Source: Pseudomonas viridiflava
GTDB lineage: Bacteria; Pseudomonadota; Gammaproteobacteria; Pseudomonadales; Pseudomonadaceae
DNA length: 64,000 nt
Assembly: GCF_900590755.1 (NCBI RefSeq)
Contig: NZ_UUOC01000004.1
Coordinates: forward strand, 310,001-374,000
Direction: 5' to 3'
The translations under genes and the position numbers were made by a program. A model generated the notes under the pieces. It did no database searches, was not told where the DNA came from, and saw only the letters and a list, made by a program, of their open reading frames with translations. Each line of letters begins with the position of its first letter. The first letter of the stretch is position 1. Of this stretch, positions 1-7,562 are shown in pieces.

Positions 1-521
1 ATCATCGCCACCACAGTTTTCAGCGGCGGGTTTTTGCTCATGCCAATGAAGGTACAGAACGCCAGCAGGTACACCGCGAAGAACTCCGGTGAACTGAACG
101 ACATGGCGAACTCGGCGATGCGGGTCGACAGAAACGTCAGCAGCATCACACCCACCAGCGCACCGATCAGCGCGGAGCTGAAGGCAGCGGTCAGGGCTTC
201 AGCGGCGCGGCCTTCCTTCGCCATGGGGTAGCCGTCAAAGGTGGTCGCCACCGATGACGGCTCGCCGGGAATATTGAACAGGATCGAAGTGATCGACCCC
301 CCGAACAGCGCGCCCCAGTACATGCACGACAGCAGGATGATGGCCGACACTGGCGACATGGTGAAAGTCAGCGGCAACAACAGCGCAACGCCGTTAGGCG
401 CACCGAGGCCTGGTAGTACGCCGACCAGAATACCGAGCAGCACGCCGACCACCATCAACCCGATATGGCCGGGGGTGAGGATCAGGTTCATGCCGTGCAG
501 CAGGGAGTCGAACTCGCTCAT
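1..521 (-). CDS. tctA: Tripartite tricarboxylate transporter, large permease subunit TctA (partial, 3' end beyond window)
   Basis: This is the N-terminal part (about 173 residues) of the large membrane subunit of a TctABC carboxylate importer. The protein starts MSEFDSLLHGMNLILTPGHI and shows the family-typical GGSITSILFNIPGEPSS stretch and a hydrophobic, glycine-rich pattern of several membrane segments. The ATG at 521 overlaps the stop of tctB by four bases (ATGA), so translation is coupled. TctA normally has about 500 residues, so the rest lies left of the window. TctA-family permeases use an ion gradient to import small organic acids delivered by TctC. The substrate cannot be read from the sequence; the divergent genes suggest a sugar acid or aromatic acid. 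Confidence 0.9.
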   Translation of the reverse strand, partial: MSEFDSLLHGMNLILTPGHIGLMVVGVLLGILVGVLPGLGAPNGVALLLPLTFTMSPVSAIILLSCMYWGALFGGSITSILFNIPGEPSSVATTFDGYPMAKEGRAAEALTAAFSSALIGALVGVMLLTFLSTRIAEFAMSFSSPEFFAVYLLAFCTFIGMSKNPPLKTVVAM

Positions 522-1051
522 AGCATCGATCTCCCGGCAACCGCCAGCCAGTCACCGACAGGGCCTGCGTGCAGCGGAACCTTGAACCACAAGGCGAAAA
601 TCAGGTAGCTGGCCAGCACCGCGCCGCCGGATACCGTGCACACCATCAGCTTGCCGTAAGGCTTGGGCCGAACCCGGTCGTGCAGCATGAACCAGGCGAT
701 AAACACCGCCGAGGCCATATAGATGCCGGTGAATGGCATGGCGCCTACAAACAATGCAATTGGAATGAACACCGACAACACGCTGCGAAACTGTTCGCGG
801 CTGACGAAACCAATGCTCAGGGCTTTCCAGCGAACCAGCGTCAGCACGATGTTGCCCAGGCTGGCGCAGCTCAACAGCAGGCCAATGTAAAACGGGAAAT
901 AACCCGGCTCGGGGCCAGCGTCGCCCCAGCCGATACCTTGTTCAACGCTGCCGTACATCACCACTGCGCCGATCAGCAGGGTGAACAGCGCCAGGCCGAA
1001 TTCGACCCAGCGAGTGCCGACCAGCGCGGTTGTTTCAGAAGAATGGGGCAT
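518..1051 (-). CDS. tctB: Tripartite tricarboxylate transporter, small permease subunit TctB
   Basis: A 177-residue membrane protein with about four hydrophobic segments (near residues 16-36, 50-72, 90-110 and 125-160), the size and layout of TctB, the small permease subunit that pairs with TctA. It lies 51 bases downstream of tctC and overlaps the start of tctA by four bases, giving the usual order tctC-tctB-tctA on the minus strand. TctB proteins diverge strongly in sequence, so the assignment rests on size, topology and position between the two recognisable subunits. Confidence 0.88.
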   Translation of the reverse strand: MPHSSETTALVGTRWVEFGLALFTLLIGAVVMYGSVEQGIGWGDAGPEPGYFPFYIGLLLSCASLGNIVLTLVRWKALSIGFVSREQFRSVLSVFIPIALFVGAMPFTGIYMASAVFIAWFMLHDRVRPKPYGKLMVCTVSGGAVLASYLIFALWFKVPLHAGPVGDWLAVAGRSML

Positions 1052-1102
1052 GGAAAACCTCCAGTTTGGAAGGCTGCCGGACGATTGTCCGGCAGGGTCA
1101 AA

Positions 1103-2113
1103 TCACTCGCGCAACCAGCCGGCATCCTTGAACACAGGCGTGACGCGGGCCGTGTCCTGCTGGATATACGCGGAGAGTTGATCGCCTTCGAGGAAGGTCG
1201 GCACCAGCGCGTTTTGCGTCACGTAGGCCTTGAACTCAGGCGCTTCGGATACCTTGCGCATCAGCTCGGTGTAGAAGGCGCGCTGTTCGGCGGTCACCTT
1301 ACCGGGCATGAATACGGTGCGCGGGAAGCGATATTGATCCACACCCAGACCTTGCTCGTGGCAGGTAGGCACGTCGGCCCAGGATTTGTCCCCGGCGACT
1401 TTTTCGGTGTAGCTCATGCGTTCTTTACTGAATACGCACAGCGGTTGCACCTGATTGCCGCGCCATTGGCTGATGCTTTCGCTGGGGTTATTGACGTTGG
1501 CGGCGATGTGTTTGCCTGCCAATTGCGTGGAGGCTTCGCTGCCGCTTTTGAACGGGATGTACACCAGCTTGCTGCCAGTGGTTTTGTTCAGCAGCAGGGT
1601 CAGCGTTTGGTCGACATCTTTGGACTGGCTGCCGCCCATGCGCAGTTTGGAAGGGTCCGCCTTGACGGTCTCGTAGAAGCTTTTTGCGTCTTTCCAGGGC
1701 GCGTCTTTGTAGGTCCAGAGGATGAAGTCATCTTCAGCGACGGCAGCGACCGGGGTCAGCTCCTGCCATTGATAACCGAGCTTGGACACCAGAGGCAGCA
1801 GATAAATATTGTTGGTGCCGATCACTAGCTTGTCGGCATCGCCTTCGGACATCTTGATGTCCAGAAACGCCTCGGCACCGTTGCCGCCGCCTTTATTGAG
1901 GACGACGGTGTTCACGTCTAACAATTTGTGGGTGGTGATGATCGACTGAATCAGACGGCCCAACTGGTCAGTACCGCCGCCAGGACCACCGGCAACGATG
2001 ATTTCGACATTCTTGTCGGGCTGCCAGGCAGCAAGGGCGGGGAGGGTGCCGGCAGTCAATAAAGTGCAACCGAGCAGAAGACTGGACGCGCGTCGAAGAG
2101 ATGCGGTTCGCAT
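1103..2113 (-). CDS. tctC: Tripartite tricarboxylate transporter substrate-binding protein TctC
   Basis: A 336-residue periplasmic solute receptor of the TctC/Bug family. Residues 1-28 form a signal peptide (basic MRTASLRR start, hydrophobic core, cleavage near PALA-A). The mature protein begins with the family's first strand and glycine loop, EIIVAGGPGGGTDQLGRLIQ, which contacts a ligand carboxylate in Bug proteins. It is the first gene of the leftward tctCBA unit, with an AGAGG Shine-Dalgarno close to the ATG at 2113. Bug proteins bind very varied carboxylates, so the ligand is unknown. Its divergence from the catabolic genes at 2622 suggests that it feeds the pathway encoded there. Confidence 0.92.
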   Translation of the reverse strand: MRTASLRRASSLLLGCTLLTAGTLPALAAWQPDKNVEIIVAGGPGGGTDQLGRLIQSIITTHKLLDVNTVVLNKGGGNGAEAFLDIKMSEGDADKLVIGTNNIYLLPLVSKLGYQWQELTPVAAVAEDDFILWTYKDAPWKDAKSFYETVKADPSKLRMGGSQSKDVDQTLTLLLNKTTGSKLVYIPFKSGSEASTQLAGKHIAANVNNPSESISQWRGNQVQPLCVFSKERMSYTEKVAGDKSWADVPTCHEQGLGVDQYRFPRTVFMPGKVTAEQRAFYTELMRKVSEAPEFKAYVTQNALVPTFLEGDQLSAYIQQDTARVTPVFKDAGWLRE

Positions 2114-2322
2114 GATGAAACCTCTATTTCTTGTAATTGTTTTTTGAGCGATTCGTCCGACACGGGCATCGGCAAATCTTGGGTCGAGTGTGGGAAGCTA
2201 TTGCGCTGGCGTCTACTCAAAACATTGGATACACCGATAGCCTGGGGTTATAGGTTGGTGCTGTAGGCGATAGTTTTTTGATCCCCTGGCGCGGTTTGTC
2301 TGGTGAGGCGCGGGTTTGATTT

Positions 2323-2397
2323 TGTAGGAGCTGCCGAAGGCTGCGAATGGCAGCGAGTCAGGCACATTGCTTTCGCAGCCTGCGGCAGCTCCTACAG
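2323..2397. repeat. REP/REPIN hairpin, family A
   Basis: Inverted repeat with arms TGTAGGAGCTGCCGAAGG and its near-complement around a short variable centre. This is the first of eleven copies of this family in the window. It lies between the divergent tctC and MFS genes. Confidence 0.9.
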
Positions 2398-2414
2398 GTC
2401 GCGGTAACCCGGCT

Positions 2415-2450
2415 TTGTAGGAGCTGACCAAGGTACTAGGGCTGCGAAGA
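2415..2450. repeat. Degenerate half of a family A REP
   Basis: TTGTAGGAGCTGACCAAGG followed by GGGCTGCGAAG resembles the left arm of the neighbouring family A hairpin with an insertion. No matching right arm is seen, so it looks like a decayed solo REP. Confidence 0.6.
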
Positions 2451-2519
2451 GGGTGTGTCGGACACAATGCCGTTCTCAGTCTTGGGTGAGGCCTACTGGG
2501 ATAGCGATACTCCACGGTT

Positions 2520-2574
2520 ATCACCGTATGTATTTTTTTGATTAGACGGTTATCACTTCGCCTCGGATAGTGAT
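2520..2574. promoter_or_regulatory. Candidate LysR-type operator pair upstream of the MFS operon
   Basis: The perfect dyad ATCACT-N11-AGTGAT at 2552-2574 fits the T-N11-A rule for LysR-type regulator boxes. A weaker box, ATCACC-N11-TTTGAT, lies at 2520-2542, exactly 32 bases (three helical turns) upstream, and the 11-mer ACGGTTATCAC is repeated at 2514 and 2546. The same 23-base architecture recurs at 6086-6108 before the dehydratase gene. Paired boxes on one face of the helix are how LysR tetramers normally bind. No LysR gene is in the window, so the regulator is inferred. Confidence 0.55.
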
Positions 2575-2621
2575 CGCCACAGCAACACCACAACAAAAAC
2601 AATAAAAACGAGGTACGCACC

Positions 2622-3971
2622 ATGGATCGTTCCAGTGCTCCCGTGCATCTGTCAGACGCAGGTGTCGCCCCCGCTTCATCCAATCCGGCGATTGCCACGA
2701 CGGCCCGAGCCACGTCAGTGCGCTGGCGGATTTTCGCGATTATTTTCCTGCTGACCATGGTCAACCTGATCGACCGGGTCTCGCTGTCCATCGCCATGCC
2801 CACCATCGCCAAGGAATTCGAACTCTCCCCGAGCATGCAGGGCTTGATCCTCAGCAGCTTCTTCTGGGCCTACGCGCTGTTGCAGATCCCTGGCGGCTGG
2901 ATGATCGACCGCTTTGGCCCGCGTCGCGTCATCACCTGGTCCACTGGGTTGTGGGGCACCTTTCAAGTGCTGGCCGGATTCGCGACCGGGGGCGTGTCGC
3001 TGTTGTTTGCGCGGATGTTCCTCGGTGCGGCTGAAGCACCTTTATTTCCCTCCGGCGGCAAACTGATTTCCCTCTGGCTGGCGCCGAGCGAACGCAGCCG
3101 GGGCGCAGTGATGATGGACAGCGGCAGCCCCCTGGGTGTGGCGCTGGGCGGATTAATCATTGCCTACCTGATTGCAACACTCGACTCCTGGCGCATGGCC
3201 TTCGTCATTGCCGGCGTCGCGACCCTGCTGCTGGGTTGGGTGTCATGGCGTTATCTGCGCGACGATCCTTCCGTGCACCCGCAGGTCAATCAGGCCGAGC
3301 TGGACAAGATCAACGCCGGTCGTGCCACGCCCGCTGCCGAAGCTGCACGTGCACAAGTCAAAGGCTTGGGCATCGCCGCGCGTTCCCTGACCGGCCTGCT
3401 GGTAGGCCGCTCCAGCTGGGCGATGGTCTATTTCGGCTTGCTGACCTGGGGCCCAAGCTATCTGGCCCAAGCCCGTGGTTTTGACATCAAAGGCATCGGC
3501 GCCGCGACCTTCGTGATCTTTATCTGTGGCGCGCTGGGTTCGTTGACTGGCGGCTTTCTGTGCGACGGCCTGATTCGCAAAGGCGTGCGTCGTGGCCTGG
3601 CGATCAAGGGCCTGCTGACCTTCTCGGGGCTGGTGGCATTGGGCGCGCTGGTCTTGCTGCCGACCTTGAGCAACCCATTTGCAGCCGTCGGTGTGTTAGC
3701 GATGACTGCGTTCTTTCTGATGTGGGGCAGCCTGTACTGGAGCTTCCCGGCGCTGCTGGCGGCACCGGCTCGTGTCGGTTTGATCGGCAGCGTGATGAAT
3801 CTGGCCGGTAGCATCGGCGGGATCTTCGTGCCGATTCTGGTCGGGGTCATCCTGCAATATTTCGGTGGCTTTGGCGCGGTGCTGACCTTCTTCGCCATCT
3901 GCGCGGCGCTGTTTGTCCTGGCCACGCTGTTTATCAGCCTTGATGGCCAACGCGAGGTGGCAGATGTCTGA
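2622..3971 (+). CDS. MFS transporter, anion:cation symporter (ACS) family, probable sugar-acid importer
   Basis: A 449-residue major facilitator with twelve predicted membrane segments. It has the ACS-family look: a first-helix motif VNLIDRVSLSIAMPTI, then the loop 2-3 signature GGWMIDRFGPRRVI and a long cytoplasmic loop after helix 6. Relatives carry hexuronates, galactonate, glucarate and similar sugar acids with protons. An ACGAGG Shine-Dalgarno precedes the ATG at 2622. The stop overlaps the amidohydrolase start by eight bases, making this the first gene of a three-gene run. It lies just downstream of the candidate LysR boxes. Its presence beside a tripartite transporter means two unrelated uptake systems serve this locus. 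Confidence 0.88.
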   Translation: MDRSSAPVHLSDAGVAPASSNPAIATTARATSVRWRIFAIIFLLTMVNLIDRVSLSIAMPTIAKEFELSPSMQGLILSSFFWAYALLQIPGGWMIDRFGPRRVITWSTGLWGTFQVLAGFATGGVSLLFARMFLGAAEAPLFPSGGKLISLWLAPSERSRGAVMMDSGSPLGVALGGLIIAYLIATLDSWRMAFVIAGVATLLLGWVSWRYLRDDPSVHPQVNQAELDKINAGRATPAAEAARAQVKGLGIAARSLTGLLVGRSSWAMVYFGLLTWGPSYLAQARGFDIKGIGAATFVIFICGALGSLTGGFLCDGLIRKGVRRGLAIKGLLTFSGLVALGALVLLPTLSNPFAAVGVLAMTAFFLMWGSLYWSFPALLAAPARVGLIGSVMNLAGSIGGIFVPILVGVILQYFGGFGAVLTFFAICAALFVLATLFISLDGQREVADV

Positions 3972-4920
3972 TTTGTACGACGGCCCTATCGTCGACGCCC
4001 ATCATCATTTCTGGGACCCGCAGACCAACTACCATCCGTGGCTGGCCGAGGGTGCGAACATCCCGTTTCGATACGGCGACTACTCGGCGATCAAGCGGCG
4101 TTACCTGCCGCCGGAATACTTCGCCGATGCAGGCCCGCATCAAGTGGTGCAGACCGTCTACGTCGAAACCGAATGGGACCCCAGCGACCCGATTGGCGAG
4201 ACGCGCTTTGTCGAGCAACTGACCGCCCGCTATGGGGTGCCCAATGCCATCGTCGCTCAGGCCTGGCTGGATCGCCCGGACGCTATCGATCTGCTCAGCG
4301 CCCAAGCATCCTTCGCAGGCGTGCGCAGCGTAAGGCACAAGCCCGGTGGCCCTGAGTCACCCGAGCACGTGGGTACCCAGCGCAGCCTGATGAGTGACGA
4401 ACACTGGCGGCGCAGCTTTGCCGCCTTGCATGAGCTGGGTCTGCATTTCGACTTGCAGACGCCTTGGTGGAACCTGCCGGAAACCGAATTGCTGGCTCGG
4501 GATTTTCCTGAAACCACGATCATCCTCAATCACGCCGGTCTGCCTTCTGATCGCAGCGAACAAGGGCTGGCCGGTTGGCATGCCGCGATGAGCCGACTGG
4601 CCGAGCAGCCCAATGTCGTGGTGAAAATTTCCGGTCTCGGTCAGCGTGGTAAGCCCTGGCGCGCCGAAGACAACGCCTGGATCGTGCGCGAGATCATCGC
4701 CATGTTCGGCGCAGAGCGGGCGATGTTTGCCAGCAACTTTCCTGTGGACAGCCTGTGCGGCTCGTTCGACGACATTTACAGCGGCTTCAAGCAGATCGTT
4801 CGCGACCTGCCACAGGCCGAGCAGCAACAACTTTTCTACAGCAACGCGCAACGTGTCTATCGTTGTGAGCCTTCAGCCACTGCGCAGACGTGGCACGAAC
4901 AGATGAGGAATCAAGCATGA
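3964..4920 (+). CDS. Amidohydrolase-superfamily protein, COG3618 sugar-lactonase type
   Basis: A 318-residue TIM-barrel hydrolase of the amidohydrolase-2 family, whose characterised members include fucono-, rhamnono- and pyrone-dicarboxylate lactonases. The first-strand motif DAHHHFWDP supplies His13 and His15, ILNHAG supplies His190, and the last-strand motif is FASNFPVD, with Asn258 where lactonases such as LigI carry the catalytic aspartate; many family members share this SNFPV form. The ATG at 3964 is chosen because it overlaps the MFS stop by eight bases and opens the conserved MSDLYDGPIVDAHHH start; a longer in-frame start would lie inside the MFS gene. The inferred role is opening of a sugar-acid lactone before dehydration. 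The substrate is unknown. Confidence 0.82.
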   Translation: MSDLYDGPIVDAHHHFWDPQTNYHPWLAEGANIPFRYGDYSAIKRRYLPPEYFADAGPHQVVQTVYVETEWDPSDPIGETRFVEQLTARYGVPNAIVAQAWLDRPDAIDLLSAQASFAGVRSVRHKPGGPESPEHVGTQRSLMSDEHWRRSFAALHELGLHFDLQTPWWNLPETELLARDFPETTIILNHAGLPSDRSEQGLAGWHAAMSRLAEQPNVVVKISGLGQRGKPWRAEDNAWIVREIIAMFGAERAMFASNFPVDSLCGSFDDIYSGFKQIVRDLPQAEQQQLFYSNAQRVYRCEPSATAQTWHEQMRNQA

Positions 4921-5921
4921 GCAAGACCCGAATTGCGATGGTATTGGGTGACCCGGCAGGCATCGGCCCTGAGTTGATTGCTCGCTTGCTGGCCGAGCCG
5001 CAGGTGCGCAGCCAGGCCCAGGTGATTCTGATTGCCGACGAAGCAGAAATGCAGCGCGGCATGCAGATCGCGGGCAAGGAGTTTCCGTATCGTCAGGTGG
5101 AGTCGCTGGATGATCTGAACTTCATCGACGACACGCCGTTGTTTTACAACTTCCGTGGCAATGCCTCCGGGGAATTCGCACGCAGCGAAGCCAGTGTCAT
5201 CGGCGGCCGTTATTGCCTGGACACGCTGAAAATCGCCGTCGAGCTGACGGCTGCGAAAACCACCGATGCAGTGTTGTTCGGGCCTTTGAACAAAACCTCG
5301 CTGCACATGGCGGGCATGGCCCACAGCGACGAATTGCATTGGTTCGCCGAGCTGCTGGGCTTTGATGGTCCGTTCTGTGAATTCAATGTGCTGGACAACC
5401 TGTGGACCTCTCGCGTGACTTCTCACGTGGCGCTGTCAGCGGTGCCGGGCATGCTCAATCAGAACCGCGTCGTGGAAGCGATTCGGCTGATCGATACGGC
5501 GCTCAAACGCAACGGTCTGGAGCGTCCGCGCATCGGGGTGTGTGGCCTGAATCCGCATAACGGCGACAACGGCTCGTTCGGCCGCGAAGAACTGGACATC
5601 ATCGGCCCGGCTGTGAAAACCGCGCAGGAGCAGGGCATTGCCGCAGATGGCCCGTACCCTGGCGACACGATTTTCCTCAAGGTGCAGGGCGATGCCAGCG
5701 CGTTTGACGCGGTGGTGACCATGTACCACGACCAGGGGCAGATCGCGATCAAACTCATGGGCTTCTCCCGTGGCGTGACCGTGCAGGGCGGCTTGCCAAT
5801 CCCGATCACCACGCCAGCGCATGGCACTGCGTTCGATATTGCCGGGCAGGGCAAAGCCAACGTCGGGGCAATCCGCCAGGCCTTCGAGATTGCCTGCCGG
5901 ATGGGGCGTAGTTCTTATTGA
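4917..5921 (+). CDS. PdxA-family dehydrogenase (PdxA2-like) with altered substrate pocket
   Basis: A 334-residue NAD-dependent dehydrogenase of the PdxA fold; canonical PdxA oxidises 4-phosphohydroxy-threonine. The start motif LGDPAGIGPEL and the three metal-binding histidines are present (His170 in VTSH, His214 in LNPHNG, His271 in MYHDQG), as is the lysine equivalent to E. coli Lys274 (Lys279). The E. coli His136-Thr137 substrate pair is replaced here by Ser137-Asp138, and the positions of Asn283 and Arg292 are Thr288 and Ile297. The pocket therefore probably no longer accepts a 4-phosphate substrate. The start overlaps the amidohydrolase stop (ATGA). PdxA relatives act on threonate/erythronate phosphates (with a DUF1537 kinase, absent here) or on terephthalate cis-diol (TphB). 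It is probably not the vitamin B6 enzyme. Confidence 0.82.
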   Translation: MSKTRIAMVLGDPAGIGPELIARLLAEPQVRSQAQVILIADEAEMQRGMQIAGKEFPYRQVESLDDLNFIDDTPLFYNFRGNASGEFARSEASVIGGRYCLDTLKIAVELTAAKTTDAVLFGPLNKTSLHMAGMAHSDELHWFAELLGFDGPFCEFNVLDNLWTSRVTSHVALSAVPGMLNQNRVVEAIRLIDTALKRNGLERPRIGVCGLNPHNGDNGSFGREELDIIGPAVKTAQEQGIAADGPYPGDTIFLKVQGDASAFDAVVTMYHDQGQIAIKLMGFSRGVTVQGGLPIPITTPAHGTAFDIAGQGKANVGAIRQAFEIACRMGRSSY

Positions 5922-5936
5922 TTCAACGCCGTAACA

Positions 5937-6030
5937 CTGTTGGAGCGAGGCTTGCCCGCGAAGAACGATAGCTCGGTATGTCTGGCATACCGAGTTGGCT
6001 TCTTCGCGGGCAAGCCTCGCTCCAACAGTT
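5937..6030. repeat. REPIN-type hairpin, family D
   Basis: Long inverted repeat with arms CTGTTGGAGCGAGGCTTGCC and its complement at 6011-6030, separated by an inner palindrome. It may also act as a transcription barrier after the PdxA-like gene, but no T-run follows. A second family D copy lies at 28108-28196. Confidence 0.85.
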
Positions 6031-6085
6031 TCTGGACCCGATAACTTCGGCGCTCCACATCCCTCACAACCGATCACCCCAAGCT

Positions 6086-6108
6086 ATCACTGGATACGCA
6101 TAAGTGAT
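6086..6108. promoter_or_regulatory. Candidate LysR-type operator upstream of the dehydratase gene
   Basis: The dyad ATCACT-N11-AGTGAT has the same arms and spacing as the box at 2552-2574, 115 bases before the dehydratase start. The centres of the two sites differ while the arms are identical, as expected for a protein-binding site and not for a duplicated repeat. It suggests that the dehydratase and AraD1 genes are co-controlled with the MFS operon. No promoter elements could be assigned with confidence. Confidence 0.5.
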
Positions 6109-6222
6109 TAGCCGTCACCCCTCCCAACTGGCTAAATTTCCCCATCGACTTGTCGATCAACAACTACAAAAAGCCGGTCCCGCGCCATGCAGGACATACC
6201 GGCGCATTAAGGAAATGTACCC

Positions 6223-7398
6223 ATGAAAATCAAAGCGATTCGTACCCGTGTCTTCGAATGGAAAGGCAAGGTCGTTCCCCCTCAAGCGCACTTCTGCACC
6301 AATGCCAGCGATATCCTTTTCGAACGCGGCGACGCCATGGGGTCGTTCCGTTTCCACGGTTGGCTGGTGGTGGAAATCGAAACCGACACCGGTCTCGTCG
6401 GCATCGGTAACTGCGCCCTGGCACCGCGTGTGGCCAAGGAAATCATCGACACCTACCTGGCCCCCATCGCCATCGGCGAAGACCCGTTCGACAACGAATA
6501 CATTTGGCAGAAGATGTATCGCCAAAGCCACGCCTGGGGTCGCAAAGGCATCGGCATGGCGGCCATCTCGGCCATCGACATCGCCATCTGGGACATCATG
6601 GGCAAGGCCGTGAACAAGCCGGTCTTCAAGCTGCTGGGCGGCCGGACCAAGGAAAAGATCTGGACCTACGCCTCGAAACTGTACGCCAACGACAACCTGG
6701 ATCTGTTCCTCGAAGAAGCCCAGGGCTATCTGAATCAAGGCTTCACCGCGCTGAAAATGCGTTTCGGTTATGGCCCGAAAGACGGCCCTGCGGGCATGCG
6801 TCGCAACATCGAACAAGTGCGTGCCCTGCGCGAGCTGGCGGGTCCCGACGTGGACATCATGCTGGAGTGCTACATGGGCTGGACCCTGGAATACGCCCGC
6901 CGCATGTTGCCGAAGCTGGCCGAGTTCGAGCCGCGCTGGCTGGAAGAACCAGTGATCGCCGATGACATCGAAGGCTACATCGAGCTGAAAAAGATGAACA
7001 TCATGCCGATCTCTGGCGGCGAGCATGAATTCACCTCCTATGGCTTCAAAGACCTGCTGGAACGCCGCGCCGTGGACGTGATCCAGTACGACACCAACCG
7101 CGTCGGCGGCATCACCGCAGCGCGCAAGATCAACGCCATGGCTGAAGCCTGGTCGGTACCGGTCATCCCCCACGCCGGGCAGATGCACAACTACCACCTG
7201 ACCATGTCCACCACCGCCTCGCCGATGGCCGAGTTCTTCCCGGTGTTCGACGTCGAAGTCGGCAACGAGTTGTTCTACTACGTGTTCAAGGGCGAGCCAC
7301 AGCCGGTCAATGGTTACATCCAACTGGATGACAACAAACCGGGGCTTGGGCTGGAAATCTCCGATGAGTACCTGAGTGATTTCAACATCATCGAATAA
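6223..7398 (+). CDS. Enolase-superfamily sugar-acid dehydratase, rhamnonate-dehydratase-like
   Basis: A 391-residue protein of the mandelate racemase/enolase family. Proposed Mg ligands are Glu215 (IMLECYMGW), Glu241/242 (WLEEP) and Glu267 (SGGEHEF), with His268 and His317 (VIPHAG) as likely acid/base groups. The GPKDG-AG segment near residue 185 and the C-terminal PVNGYIQL ending resemble L-rhamnonate dehydratase RhmD from memory. RhmD has aspartate at the first ligand, here glutamate. Such enzymes remove water from an aldonate to give a 2-keto-3-deoxy acid. The gene stands 301 bases after the PdxA-like gene behind its own operator-like site and before the AraD1 gene. The precise aldonate cannot be deduced. 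Confidence 0.85.
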   Translation: MKIKAIRTRVFEWKGKVVPPQAHFCTNASDILFERGDAMGSFRFHGWLVVEIETDTGLVGIGNCALAPRVAKEIIDTYLAPIAIGEDPFDNEYIWQKMYRQSHAWGRKGIGMAAISAIDIAIWDIMGKAVNKPVFKLLGGRTKEKIWTYASKLYANDNLDLFLEEAQGYLNQGFTALKMRFGYGPKDGPAGMRRNIEQVRALRELAGPDVDIMLECYMGWTLEYARRMLPKLAEFEPRWLEEPVIADDIEGYIELKKMNIMPISGGEHEFTSYGFKDLLERRAVDVIQYDTNRVGGITAARKINAMAEAWSVPVIPHAGQMHNYHLTMSTTASPMAEFFPVFDVEVGNELFYYVFKGEPQPVNGYIQLDDNKPGLGLEISDEYLSDFNIIE

Positions 7399-7406
7399 CG
7401 CTCGAC

Positions 7407-7536
7407 TGTAGGAGTGAGCTTGCTCGCGATCTGCCGGGGACCGGCAGCAAATACGGTAAATGCGGTGTGGCAGGCGAAACCGAATGCAGGGTTTACGACT
7501 GCTGCGCAGCCGATCGCGAGCAAGCTCGCTCCTACA
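7407..7536. repeat. REPIN-type hairpin, family C (long spacer)
   Basis: Arms TGTAGGAGTGAGCTTGCTCG and a complement ending at 7536, with a longer, partly palindromic centre than the two other family C copies. It separates the dehydratase and AraD1 genes. Confidence 0.85.
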
Positions 7537-7562
7537 GATTTAATTCTGTGGAGAGACACCTA

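Noticed and set aside
569..1828. 419-codon open frame on the plus strand across tctB and tctC
   Set aside because: It runs antisense to two recognisable transporter genes, has no family features and is rich in His/Gln/Arg as expected for a shadow frame in GC-rich DNA.
2213..2836. Minus-strand frame across the divergent tctC-MFS gap
   Set aside because: It runs through a REP hairpin and into the MFS gene; the protein shows no family features.
4917..5921. Calling this gene the vitamin B6 biosynthesis enzyme pdxA
   Set aside because: Key substrate contacts of PdxA are replaced and the gene lies in a catabolic cluster with transporters.
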